Assembly: GCF_003675855.1 (NCBI RefSeq)
Contig: NZ_RCIH01000013.1
Coordinates: 1-64,000, forward strand
Origin: Halostella salina
GTDB taxonomy: Archaea; Halobacteriota; Halobacteria; Halobacteriales; Natronoarchaeaceae
Direction of reading: 5' to 3'
Length of the DNA stretch: 64,000 bases
Part shown: positions 25,512 to 33,712 of the stretch, in pieces
Layout: the number at the start of each line of letters is the position of its first letter
Position numbering within the stretch: position 1 is the first letter of the stretch
Program-made: the position numbers and the translations under genes
Notes under the pieces: generated by a model
The model's input: the letters and a program-made list of their open reading frames with translations, nothing else
Told to the model about the DNA's origin: nothing
Database searches by the model: none

Positions 25512-26279
25512 GTGTCAACCGCACGTTCGGTGGTGACGCTCGTCCGGGACCGGAACCTCACCTTTCTCGCGGCGAGCATCGCCTACTACGCGTTCGTCTC
25601 GCTGATCCCGCTCATGCTGCTCGCGCTGGTCGTCGCCTCGGCGGTCGGCGGGCAGGCGTTCGCCGACCAGGTCGTCGCGTTCCTCGGACAGTACCTCTCC
25701 GGCTCCGGCCAGGAGGTCGTGACGGAGGCGCTGACGAACGCCGAGGGCCGGGTCGGCGCGTCGGTGGTCAGCCTCGTCGCGCTGACCTGGAGCGGCCTGA
25801 AGCTGTTCCGCGGGCTCGACATCGCGTTCGACGAGGTGTACGGTGACGAACAACAGCCCGGGCTGGGCGAGCAGGTCCGGGACGCGCTCGTCGTCGTCGC
25901 GGCGGTCGGCGCGGCCGCGGTGCTGGTGATCGCCGTCGCCGTCGCGTACCGGACGGTCGACCCGGCGATCCCGTTCGTCAGCGTGTTCGGTTCGCTCGCG
26001 CTGGTCGCGGTGCTCGCCGTCGCGTTCCTCCCGCTGTTTTACTTCCTGCCGCCGCGGCGCGTGTCGCTCCGGGAGGCCCTTCCCGGGACGGTGGTCGCCG
26101 CTGGCGGGTGGGTCGTCCTCCAGATCGGCTTCCGCGTGTACGCCGGCTACGCCGCGACGTACGAGGCGTACGGCTACATCGGCGGGGTGTTGCTGTTCGT
26201 CACGTGGCTGTACTTCGCCAGCATCGTGATCCTCCTCGGGGCGGCCGTCAACGTCGCGCTGGAGTCCGTCGAGCGCTGA
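25512..26279 (+). CDS. YihY/BrkB-family membrane protein
   Basis: A 255-residue inner-membrane protein with six helices of the YihY (virulence factor BrkB) family, from which transport or export roles have been proposed but not settled. Family features are SIAYYAFVSLIPLMLL in the first helix, LVALTWSGLKLFRGL, and GYIGGVLLFVTWLYFASIVILLGA at the end. A longer in-frame reading to 25362 would run into the RNase P RNA, so the GTG at 25512 is taken as the start. It lies 88 bp after the RNA and may be transcribed from the same promoter or one inside the gap. Confidence 0.85.
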   Translation: MSTARSVVTLVRDRNLTFLAASIAYYAFVSLIPLMLLALVVASAVGGQAFADQVVAFLGQYLSGSGQEVVTEALTNAEGRVGASVVSLVALTWSGLKLFRGLDIAFDEVYGDEQQPGLGEQVRDALVVVAAVGAAAVLVIAVAVAYRTVDPAIPFVSVFGSLALVAVLAVAFLPLFYFLPPRRVSLREALPGTVVAAGGWVVLQIGFRVYAGYAATYEAYGYIGGVLLFVTWLYFASIVILLGAAVNVALESVER

Positions 26280-26284
26280 CCGCG

Positions 26285-27433
26285 CTACTCGAACCCGACC
26301 GATTCGGCGTCCGCCCGTGCGCGGGCCGCCGCCTCGTCGATGTCGAACTCCCGGACCACCTCGCCGTCGCGGACCAGCGGCTCCAGCAGTGACTCGGCGT
26401 CGGCGGGCGCGTCGGCGGCCGCGAGCCCGACGTGGTGGCGGCCGTCGGGCGTCCGGTAGACCTGCTTGACTCCCGAGAGCTTCCCGCGCTTGGCGACGGG
26501 GTCGCCGTCGACCGAAACGATGTCCAGCCCGAAGTCCAGCGGGTCGGCGTCGGTGACGTAGCTCCCGACGCCGAAGCCGTCGGCCACGTCCCGGAGGTTC
26601 CGGAGCGCGTCGGGCGTCAGGCCACCGGAGAGGAAGATGCCCACGTCCTCGCGACCGCGGGCGTCGAGTTCCCAGCGCACCTCGCGGACGATGTGCCGGA
26701 AGTCGCCGCGTCGCGAGCCAGTGGTGTCGAGGCGGACGCTGTCCAGGGCGTCGCCGAGCGTCTCGGCCGCGCGGATGGACTCGTCTTTCTCGTCGGTGAA
26801 CGTGTCACAGAGCGCGACGCGGGGCACGTCCTCGCCGACGGCCTCGTCGAACGCCGCCCACGCGGCCTCCTGATTTCCTCGGCCGAAGCAGATCACCAGC
26901 GCGTGGGGCATCGTGCCACCGGCCTCCCGGCCGAGCACCTCGCCGGCGGCGACGTGGGAGAAGCCGTCGAGTCCGGCGACCAGCCCCGCCCGCTCGACGA
27001 CCGGCGTGATCGTCGGGTGGACGTGGCGCGCACCGAACGAGAGCACCAGCGACTCGGGGGCTGCCTTGCGCGCCCGGAGCGCGTTCGTCGTGAAGGCGCT
27101 GGCCCCCGAGAGGAAGCCGAGCAGCGACGTCTCGAAGCGGGCGAACTCCAGATACGGCCCCTCGATCCGGAGGACCGGCCCCCCGTCGAACAGCCGGCCC
27201 TCGCGGAGCGCGTCCACGTCGACGTTCCGCCCCTCGAACAGCGTCGCCACGTCCTTGACGCCCGCGAACGCGTGGAACTCGCCGGTCGGGAACTGGTCCT
27301 GGGTCACTTCGGCGACGACCCGCGGGTTCCTGCCGGCGTGTTCGAGCGTCCGCTCCGTGCGCTCGAAGTAGGCGTCCGTCGCGGTGCCGTCGAGGATCGC
27401 GTCGGCCGACACCGTGTCGAACGGGTTGCTCAT
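26285..27433 (-). CDS. pncB: nicotinate phosphoribosyltransferase
   Basis: Forms nicotinate mononucleotide from nicotinate and PRPP, the entry step of NAD salvage from nicotinate. The 382-residue protein matches archaeal NAPRTase. It has the N-terminal TDAYFERT, a histidine region (FGARHVHPTI), VALCDTFTDEKDE, RLDTTGSRRGDF, and the phosphate-binding FLSGGLTPD with FGVGSYV. Its product is the substrate of the NadM-type enzyme encoded at 13057-13575, and the isochorismatase-fold protein at 30732-31304 could supply nicotinate. It is convergent with the BrkB gene, with only 5 bp between stops. Confidence 0.92.
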   Translation of the reverse strand: MSNPFDTVSADAILDGTATDAYFERTERTLEHAGRNPRVVAEVTQDQFPTGEFHAFAGVKDVATLFEGRNVDVDALREGRLFDGGPVLRIEGPYLEFARFETSLLGFLSGASAFTTNALRARKAAPESLVLSFGARHVHPTITPVVERAGLVAGLDGFSHVAAGEVLGREAGGTMPHALVICFGRGNQEAAWAAFDEAVGEDVPRVALCDTFTDEKDESIRAAETLGDALDSVRLDTTGSRRGDFRHIVREVRWELDARGREDVGIFLSGGLTPDALRNLRDVADGFGVGSYVTDADPLDFGLDIVSVDGDPVAKRGKLSGVKQVYRTPDGRHHVGLAAADAPADAESLLEPLVRDGEVVREFDIDEAAARARADAESVGFE

Positions 27434-27502
27434 ACGGTCACTTCCCGGCGCGCTCGAAAAAGCTATCCGGTACGGGCCGCCGGGCCGGCGGCGGTCCCCC
27501 GC

Positions 27503-28810
27503 CTATCCGGCACGCTCGGCGTGGACGGCCGACAGGTCGGCGACCGTCGGCGCGTTGACGACCCGCACGGTCCGCCCCTCGCGGACGACCCGGAACGCAT
27601 CGCCGAACGGGTCGTCCTCGGGCACGCGGTAGACGCCGTCCCCGACCCGCTCCGCGCCGCGCCCGTCGAGCAGGTCGCGGTACGCGGCGGCGAACTCGCG
27701 GGCGTCGGCCCGACTCTCCCACTCGCTTGCGAACACGTAGCCGTACTCGCCGTCGGCGCGGTACGGCACCACCGTATCGCCCGCCCACCCCTCCGTTATC
27801 GGGTGGGAGTAGTTGTACCGCCGGTCGTCGCTGGTCAGGTGTGCGTCGGGGATCACGCCGTTGTGCTGGAACGTCGCGTACAGCGTCGCCTCGCCGAGCG
27901 TCTCCGTCCCGCCGAACCGCTCCCAGCCGTCGGCCGAGCGGTCCGGCACCGTCACGTTCACCGGGCCGTCGTCGGGGTAGCGCTCGGGGTGGATCAGCTG
28001 TTCGGTGCTCGCCGGGAACGCGTCGTACGCGTCGTCGACGGCGTCCCAGCCGCCCCGCTCCCGGAGGTCACCGACGAACGTCGGCCCGTCGGAGTAGGGG
28101 GCGAACGTGGCGAGGAACAGGCCGCGGTTGTACGACCGCGACGACGGGACCCGGGGAGCCTGCTCGATGCAGTCCCACTCCTCGCCGCAGCGCTCCTCGT
28201 AGCGGTCCATCACGTAGTTCGCGTCGCCCTCAACCAGCCCGGTCGCGGCGCGTCGCCCGTCGAGCGACGAGGCCGACCCGCCGAGCCGGAGGTGCTGGGC
28301 CTGAAGCGCGTGGACGAGTTCGTGGACGAGCGTCGCCCGGGAGACTGCCGCGGCGTCCGGGTCGTCGGCGACGACCACGATCCGGCCGCCCGAGTAGTAG
28401 CCCGCGACCGAGCCGCCGTACACCTCGGCGAAGGCCGCCTCGGCGGTCGTGTCCTCGCCGACGATCATGGCGGCCTCCCACACCACGTCGTCACGGGCCG
28501 TGTAGGACCGCCCCAGCCCGCCGCGCTCCCGGAACGCCTCGCGGGAGATCACCTCCACCGGCACGTCCTCCTCGAACTCCAGCCCCCGGATCCGTTCGAT
28601 CCGGGCCATCGCGCGGACGGTGACGGCGTCGAGTTCCGCCTCGTCGAGTCCGTCGCTGGCGTCGACGTCGACCGCGTCGTCGTACCAGTAGCCGCCCTCC
28701 CAGCCGCGGGGGTCCTCGTCGTAGCCGGGCGGGGTGTCGGTACCCCCCAGCGGCGACGCACAGCCGGCGGTCACGAGCAGGCAGGCGACGACGAGGACGC
28801 GAGCGCGCAT
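27503..28810 (-). CDS. Hvo_1808-like surface lipoprotein with HExxH motif
   Basis: A 435-residue exported protein starting with a lipoprotein signal (lipobox LVTAGC at about residues 12-17). The body shares its organisation with the protein encoded upstream (28849-30630) and with the haloarchaeal Hvo_1808 surface family. It carries an intact zincin-like motif HELVHALQ (His163 and His167) and a downstream GDANYVMDRY that could supply the third ligand, so a metallopeptidase role is plausible but unproved. One Cys pair (ERCGEEWDC) probably forms a disulphide. No C-terminal sorting tail is present, so anchoring is by lipid. Confidence 0.78.
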   Translation of the reverse strand: MRARVLVVACLLVTAGCASPLGGTDTPPGYDEDPRGWEGGYWYDDAVDVDASDGLDEAELDAVTVRAMARIERIRGLEFEEDVPVEVISREAFRERGGLGRSYTARDDVVWEAAMIVGEDTTAEAAFAEVYGGSVAGYYSGGRIVVVADDPDAAAVSRATLVHELVHALQAQHLRLGGSASSLDGRRAATGLVEGDANYVMDRYEERCGEEWDCIEQAPRVPSSRSYNRGLFLATFAPYSDGPTFVGDLRERGGWDAVDDAYDAFPASTEQLIHPERYPDDGPVNVTVPDRSADGWERFGGTETLGEATLYATFQHNGVIPDAHLTSDDRRYNYSHPITEGWAGDTVVPYRADGEYGYVFASEWESRADAREFAAAYRDLLDGRGAERVGDGVYRVPEDDPFGDAFRVVREGRTVRVVNAPTVADLSAVHAERAG

Positions 28811-28848
28811 CGTGCAAACGGGAGGACCGCGGGAAAATAACGGTTGGC

Positions 28849-30630
28849 CTACGCGCGCCGCCGGGCGAGCAGGAGCGACGCGAGCAGGGCCGCGACCGCG
28901 GCACCGACGCCGAAGCCGGGTTGGCCGCCGGAGTCAGTGCTGTTGTCCGACCCCGAGTCGTCGCTCTCGGAGGCGGAATCGCTGTCGGAGTCGCCGTCGT
29001 CCGAGTCGCTATCCGAATCGGAGTCGCTGTCGTCCGAGTCGGAACCGCTGTCGTCCGAATCGCTGTCGCCCGAGTCGCTATCGTCCGAATCACTGCCGTC
29101 GTCCATGTCGGCCGCGGTCACGTTCGGCGCGTCCGCGTGGACCGCGTCGAGGCCGTCAAGCGTCGGCGCGTTGACGATGGTGACGGTTGTGCCGTCCTGT
29201 ACGACCGCGAAGGCGTCGCCGAAGGCCGCGTCGTCGGGGATCCGGTAGACGCCGTCGGCCGCCTCGACGGACTCGGCGTTGCGGTACTCGAGCACCTGCC
29301 GGTAGCCCTCGACGAACTCGGACGCGTCGGCCTCGGAGTCCCACGTCGTGTTCCAGACGTACGCCGTCTCGTTCGTGGCGGCGTCGTCGCTCACGAACGG
29401 CACGAGCTTGTCACCGTCCCAGCCGGCGGTGTAGGGGTGCGAGTAGTTGTACGGGTCGACCGGGTCGGGCTGCCCGTCGCTCCCGCGGTTGATGAAGCTC
29501 TGCGTGCGGATGATCTGGGTCGCCCCGTTGCTGTCGTAGGTGGGGTACAGCAGCATCGAGAACATCCCGGCCTCGCCGAAGCTGGCGTGGTCGATGCCGC
29601 CCTCGATCTCCAGGCGCTCCCAGTCGTCGCTCGGCGGCGTGGCGACCGACACGTTCGTCGGCGCGTCCTCGCCGTACTTCTCGGGGTGGATCACCTGCTC
29701 GGTGCTCGCCGGCGGGTTCTCGTACACCGCGTTGACGCCCTCCCAGCCTGCTTCCTCGTAGATGCCCTCGACGAACGCCGGGCCGTCGCTGTAGGGCTGG
29801 AAGATCGTGAGGTAGATACCGAGGTGGATGTTACCGCCGCCCCCAGCGCCGCCGCCCTGGGGCATCAGGCAGTCCCACTCGGCCTCACAGCGCTGGCCGT
29901 ACCGGTAGTCGACGTAGTTGCCGTCGCCCTCGATGATCCCGTCCTTGGCGTTGTGCAGTTCCCGCGTCGACTGGTTGTACCGCGAGGTGTTGAACTGCTG
30001 GTCCTGCAGCGCGTGGAACAGCTCCTGCGAGAGGGTGATCTCGTTCATCTTCGGAGCGGTCGTGTTCTCCGAGACGATCACGATCCGCTCCTCCGTGGGG
30101 CTGTAGTAGCCCGCGACGCTGGAGCCGTAGAGCGCCTCCTGTTCGGCGATCGCGGACGAGTCCTCGCCGACCATCAGCGTGGCCTCCCACTTGACGTTCT
30201 GGTGGAGCGCCTCGGCGTCGGTGACGTTCGTGAACTGCCCGGCGTTCTCCTCGCGGTACTGCTCGCGGGAGATCACGTCCACGGGCACCGTCCGCTGGAA
30301 CTCGAGCTGGCGGACCACCTCGACGCGGGCCATCCCGCGGGCGACGACCGCGTCGAGTTCGCTGTCGTTCAGGCCGTCGCTCCGGTCCACGTCGATGCTC
30401 TCGTTGTACCAGTAGCCGTTCTCCCACCCGATCACGTCCTCGTCGGGGTCGGGCGGTGCGGTGTGGTTGTCGGTCTGGTCGTCCGTCGCCGACGACGGGG
30501 CGGCGTCGGCCGAGCCGTCCGAGTCGGTCTCGACTGTTGGCCGGTCCGTCGCGTCCGCCGCGACTGCACCCGGCACCACCGCCGAGAGGGCGACGACCGT
30601 CGCGATCATGAGTACGGGTAACGCTCGCAT
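28849..30630 (-). CDS. Hvo_1808-like surface protein with PGF-CTERM-type tail
   Basis: A 593-residue exported paralogue of the downstream lipoprotein. It has a Sec signal (about 1-24) instead of a lipobox, the same extracellular core, and a long Ser/Asp linker (SDSDD repeats, about 510-565). The C-terminal sorting signal PGFG plus hydrophobic helix plus RRR is the signature processed by archaeosortase A. In the core the metal motif reads QELFHALQ, with Gln202 in place of the first His, so the zincin site is broken while the fold is kept. The ERC..C disulphide motif (CEAEWDC) is conserved. A TATA-like cttttttac lies about 30 nt upstream of the ATG. Confidence 0.8.
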   Translation of the reverse strand: MRALPVLMIATVVALSAVVPGAVAADATDRPTVETDSDGSADAAPSSATDDQTDNHTAPPDPDEDVIGWENGYWYNESIDVDRSDGLNDSELDAVVARGMARVEVVRQLEFQRTVPVDVISREQYREENAGQFTNVTDAEALHQNVKWEATLMVGEDSSAIAEQEALYGSSVAGYYSPTEERIVIVSENTTAPKMNEITLSQELFHALQDQQFNTSRYNQSTRELHNAKDGIIEGDGNYVDYRYGQRCEAEWDCLMPQGGGAGGGGNIHLGIYLTIFQPYSDGPAFVEGIYEEAGWEGVNAVYENPPASTEQVIHPEKYGEDAPTNVSVATPPSDDWERLEIEGGIDHASFGEAGMFSMLLYPTYDSNGATQIIRTQSFINRGSDGQPDPVDPYNYSHPYTAGWDGDKLVPFVSDDAATNETAYVWNTTWDSEADASEFVEGYRQVLEYRNAESVEAADGVYRIPDDAAFGDAFAVVQDGTTVTIVNAPTLDGLDAVHADAPNVTAADMDDGSDSDDSDSGDSDSDDSGSDSDDSDSDSDSDSDDGDSDSDSASESDDSGSDNSTDSGGQPGFGVGAAVAALLASLLLARRRA

Positions 30631-30731
30631 ACGATAGTCGACGGTTGGACCGAACGTGTAAAAAAGATCGGGAAAGCGACGGGTCGCGACGCGGCGCAAA
30701 CGGTTTTTCGACCGAACGCGTACGGCCGCGC

Positions 30732-31304
30732 ATGCGACTCGATCCCGACTCGACGGCCGTCGTGGTCGTGGACATGCAGAACGGCTTCGCCCACCCGGAC
30801 GGGAGCCTGTACGCGCCCGCAAGCGAAGACGCGATCGACCCGATCGACGAACTGCTCGGTCGCGCCCGCGACGCCGGCGCGTCCGTGGTGTTCACCCGCG
30901 ACGTGCACCCGCCCGAGCAGTTCGAGGACGCCCACTACTACGACGAGTTCGACCGCTGGGGCGAACACGTCGTCGAGGGGTCCTGGGAGACGGAGATCGT
31001 CGACGGCCTGCCCGTCGCCGAGGACGACCACGTCGTCACGAAACACACGTACGACGCGTTCTATCAGACCGACCTCGAAGGCCATCTCGACGCCCACGGG
31101 ATCGACGACCTGCTGATCTGTGGCACGCTCGCGAACGTCTGTGTGCTCCACACCGCCGGGAGCGCCGGCCTGCGGGACTACCGCCCGGTGCTCGTCGAGG
31201 ACGCCGTCGGCTTCATCGAGGAGGACCACCACGAGTACGCGCTGGACCACGCCGACTGGCTGTTCGGGGAGGTCGAATCGCTGGACGACATCGCGTTCGC
31301 CTAG
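30732..31304 (+). CDS. isochorismatase-fold cysteine hydrolase, probable nicotinamidase
   Basis: A 190-residue cysteine hydrolase. The catalytic triad of the family can be placed: Asp in VVDMQNGF (about residue 14), Lys in TKHTYDAF, and the nucleophile Cys in CGTLANVCV. The N-terminal DMQNGFAHPDGSL is close to that of nicotinamidases. Nicotinamidase, which makes nicotinate from nicotinamide, fits the nicotinate phosphoribosyltransferase gene 3 kb away, but the two are not adjacent and isochorismatase-like hydrolases with other substrates are an alternative. The ATG at 30732 begins the conserved N-terminus. It ends by overlapping the convergent kinase stop by 4 bases. Confidence 0.8.
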   Translation: MRLDPDSTAVVVVDMQNGFAHPDGSLYAPASEDAIDPIDELLGRARDAGASVVFTRDVHPPEQFEDAHYYDEFDRWGEHVVEGSWETEIVDGLPVAEDDHVVTKHTYDAFYQTDLEGHLDAHGIDDLLICGTLANVCVLHTAGSAGLRDYRPVLVEDAVGFIEEDHHEYALDHADWLFGEVESLDDIAFA

Positions 31305-33658
31305 CGGAACTCGACGCCGGTGACCTCGAAACGCGCGCCGCCGTCGGTCGATTCGGTCGCCGCGACCGACCAGCCGTGCGCCTCCGCCACGTCGCGAACG
31401 ATCGCCAGACCCAGCCCGGTCCCGTCGTCGTCGGTCGTGTAGCTCCGCTCGAACACCGCCTCCTGATTTTCCGGCGGGATCCCGAGGCCGTCGTCGGCGA
31501 CGTAGAACCCGGTCGCCCCTGCCTCGCGGTCGGAACCGACCCGTTCGAGCGTGCCAACCCGGACGGTCACCGGCGGGCGCTGTGCCGGCCCGCCGTCCGC
31601 GCTCTCGGCAGACCGGTACAGCGGGGCCCCGGAGTCGCCGTCGGCCGGGGAATCCCCCGGCGAGCCGTGTTCCACGCTGTCCTGCCGAGCCTGCGAGGCA
31701 GGGCCCGTCGAACCATGTTCGACGGCGTCATCGGAACGCGACGCGTTCCGATTGCTCGTGGAACCGTGTTCCACGCTATCCTGCCGAGTCTGCGAGGCAG
31801 GGCCCGTCGAACCATGTTCGACGGCGTTCCGAAACAGGTTCTCGAACAGCTGGCGGAGCCGCGACCGGTCGGCGGCGACGACCGCATCCTGGGCCGTGAC
31901 CTCGAATGCGGCGTCGGCCGAGTCGATCCCGTCCCAGGCGTCCCGCGCAACGTCGGCCAGCCGCACCGGTTCGGGGTCGGTCACGTCCCGGCCGCTCCGG
32001 GCGAGTTCGAGGAGGTCGTCGACGAGCACCTCCATCCGGTCGAGCGCTTCGTCGACCTCCGCGAGCGCCGTCTCGTCGTCCGTCTCCCGGGCCACGTCGA
32101 GGTAGCCCTGTGCGACCGACAGCGGGTTGCGGAGGTCGTGGCTGACGATGTCGGCGAACTCGTCGAGCCGCTCGTTCTGCCGCGCGAGGTCGCACTCCCG
32201 TTCGGCCCGGGTCAGCGCGGCGGTCGCGTTGGCCGCCAGCACGGCAGTGAGCTGGACGGCCGTGTCGTCGCGACTGAACGGCTCCTCTGAACCGGCCCCG
32301 AGGACGCCGTACTCGCCCAGCGGGAACAGCGCGACGCCGCGGACCGGCGTCGACTCGTCCTTGAGGGCGCAGTCGGCGTCGTGGACGTTTTCGACGACCA
32401 GGCGCTCGCCGCGCTCGTACACCGTCCCCTGGAGTCCCTCCCCGACGGCGTACGAGGGGACGGGGTCGTACAGGTCGCGGAGTTCGTCCGTGGTGGCGAC
32501 CGGAACCAGCCGCCCGTCCTCGTAGGCGTGGATCCCGACGTACTCAAGGTCGAGGACCTCGCGGACCGCCTCGACCGTCCGTTCGCACACCGCTTCCGGC
32601 GTGCTCGCCCCCATGAGGTCGCGGCTGGCGTCCTGTATCGCCGCGAGCGACCGCTCCCGCTCCCGACGCCGGGTCACGTCGCGGAGAACGACGACCGCCC
32701 CCTTGTTGCCCGAGAGCGGCGTCACCCGGGAGTCGAAGGAACGGCGATCACCGTCGACTGCGACCGCCACCGCCTCGTCGTCGTGGGCGCTGTCGACATC
32801 GACCGCCGCGGCGATCGACGGGAACGCGTCCCCGAACCGCCCGCCGAGCGGCGCGGCGCGCGGCGACAGTCGCTCCGCCGCGGGGTTGACGTCGACGACG
32901 TACCCTTCGCCGTCGACGGCGACCATCGGGTCGTCCATCGTGTCGACGACCGCCGACCGTGCGACCGGGGAGCGGTCGAACAGCCCGTACCCGAACAGCG
33001 CCCAGAACACGACGACGCCCTCGACGATGAACGCGAAGGGCGTCAGGTCGAGTTCCGGGACGGGCGAGACGCCGGCGTAGTAGACGGCGTTCGCGGCCGC
33101 CGGCGGCAACGCCCCGGAAAGCACCAGCAACGACTGCTTCCGGTAAAGACCGGTCGACGCCGCCGCGACGCCCGCGATCAGCACGACGCCGGCGGCGATG
33201 AGCAGGTAACTGTACGCGACGCTGGCCCACCAGCCGGCGGCGTAGTCGACGACCAGCAGGCGGAACGACCCCCGGGTGACCATCTCCGGGGCCGACCAGA
33301 GGACGCCGCCGGAGCCGTTGGCGAGCGTGAGCGCCGCTGTGACCGCCGGCACCGCGTACGTCGCGGCGGCGAACCGTCGGGTCGATCCCTCGCCGTACTC
33401 GCTGTAGTCCACGGCGAACAGCAGCCACGTCGCTGGAACGAAGAGGAGCACCGCCATCCGGATCTGGAACCAGGGCAGCGCCCCGGCGACGTCCGTCGCC
33501 GCGAGTTCGGCCGCGAACGCCGCCAGCCAGACGGCGTTTGCCCCCATCATCGCGGCGAACGGCCGCGCTCCGCGGCGGTCGCGCCGCTGCCACGACAGCA
33601 CCGCGAGCACCAGCGCCACGCACGCCGCTACGCCGGCGGCGGCGGAGAGCGCGGCCAT
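31301..33658 (-). CDS. 7TM sensor histidine kinase with PAS and GAF domains
   Basis: A 785-residue membrane sensor kinase. An N-terminal 7-helix sensor (about 1-215) is followed by PAS (about 225-325; VVDTMDDPMVAVDGEG), GAF (about 335-490), HisKA (about 500-570) with the phosphorylated His in FADIVSHDLRNPL, and HATPase_c. The ATPase N-box (NAVEHGST) is followed by an insertion of about 65 residues in which VEHGS recurs four times before the G1 box (DDGLGIPP). No response regulator is adjacent, as is common in haloarchaea. The ATG at 33658 is preferred over a TTG 36 bases upstream. Confidence 0.88.
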   Translation of the reverse strand: MAALSAAAGVAACVALVLAVLSWQRRDRRGARPFAAMMGANAVWLAAFAAELAATDVAGALPWFQIRMAVLLFVPATWLLFAVDYSEYGEGSTRRFAAATYAVPAVTAALTLANGSGGVLWSAPEMVTRGSFRLLVVDYAAGWWASVAYSYLLIAAGVVLIAGVAAASTGLYRKQSLLVLSGALPPAAANAVYYAGVSPVPELDLTPFAFIVEGVVVFWALFGYGLFDRSPVARSAVVDTMDDPMVAVDGEGYVVDVNPAAERLSPRAAPLGGRFGDAFPSIAAAVDVDSAHDDEAVAVAVDGDRRSFDSRVTPLSGNKGAVVVLRDVTRRRERERSLAAIQDASRDLMGASTPEAVCERTVEAVREVLDLEYVGIHAYEDGRLVPVATTDELRDLYDPVPSYAVGEGLQGTVYERGERLVVENVHDADCALKDESTPVRGVALFPLGEYGVLGAGSEEPFSRDDTAVQLTAVLAANATAALTRAERECDLARQNERLDEFADIVSHDLRNPLSVAQGYLDVARETDDETALAEVDEALDRMEVLVDDLLELARSGRDVTDPEPVRLADVARDAWDGIDSADAAFEVTAQDAVVAADRSRLRQLFENLFRNAVEHGSTGPASQTRQDSVEHGSTSNRNASRSDDAVEHGSTGPASQARQDSVEHGSPGDSPADGDSGAPLYRSAESADGGPAQRPPVTVRVGTLERVGSDREAGATGFYVADDGLGIPPENQEAVFERSYTTDDDGTGLGLAIVRDVAEAHGWSVAATESTDGGARFEVTGVEFR
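31665..31827 (-). repeat. palindrome-rich coding repeats inside the kinase ATPase domain
   Basis: Two 64-bp direct repeats (31665-31728 and 31764-31827) differ at only 2 positions and have a 99-bp period, so the frame is kept. Each consists of short palindromes: gtggaaCACGGTTCCAC-type sequences encoding VEHGST, and cctgcc/ggcagg arms. A 19-nt palindrome with a single central base (31732-31750) lies in the spacer between them. They follow the native N-box, whose coding sequence is itself one of the palindromes. Confidence 0.85.
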
Positions 33659-33712
33659 GGAAGGGGAGTAGTACCCGAACAACCTACGATACAATCAGGT
33701 TGCGTGAAAATA

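Noticed and set aside
24992-25579. Minus-strand frame of 195 residues across RNase P RNA
   Set aside because: The conserved RNase P RNA blocks and P1 helix explain the DNA; the frame is Arg/Pro-rich with no protein signature.
26432-28840. 802-residue open frame on the plus strand across the nicotinate phosphoribosyltransferase and lipoprotein genes
   Set aside because: It spans two minus-strand genes and their gap, with composition typical of a shadow frame; no motif supports it.
28930-29105. Possible simple-sequence repeat or CRISPR-like array
   Set aside because: It is the Ser/Asp linker of a PGF-CTERM surface protein; the repeats are 6-12 bp, in frame and imperfect, with no spacers.
33659-33694. 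Longer TTG start for the histidine kinase
   Set aside because: TTG starts are rare in haloarchaea and the ATG at 33658 opens directly into the first membrane helix.
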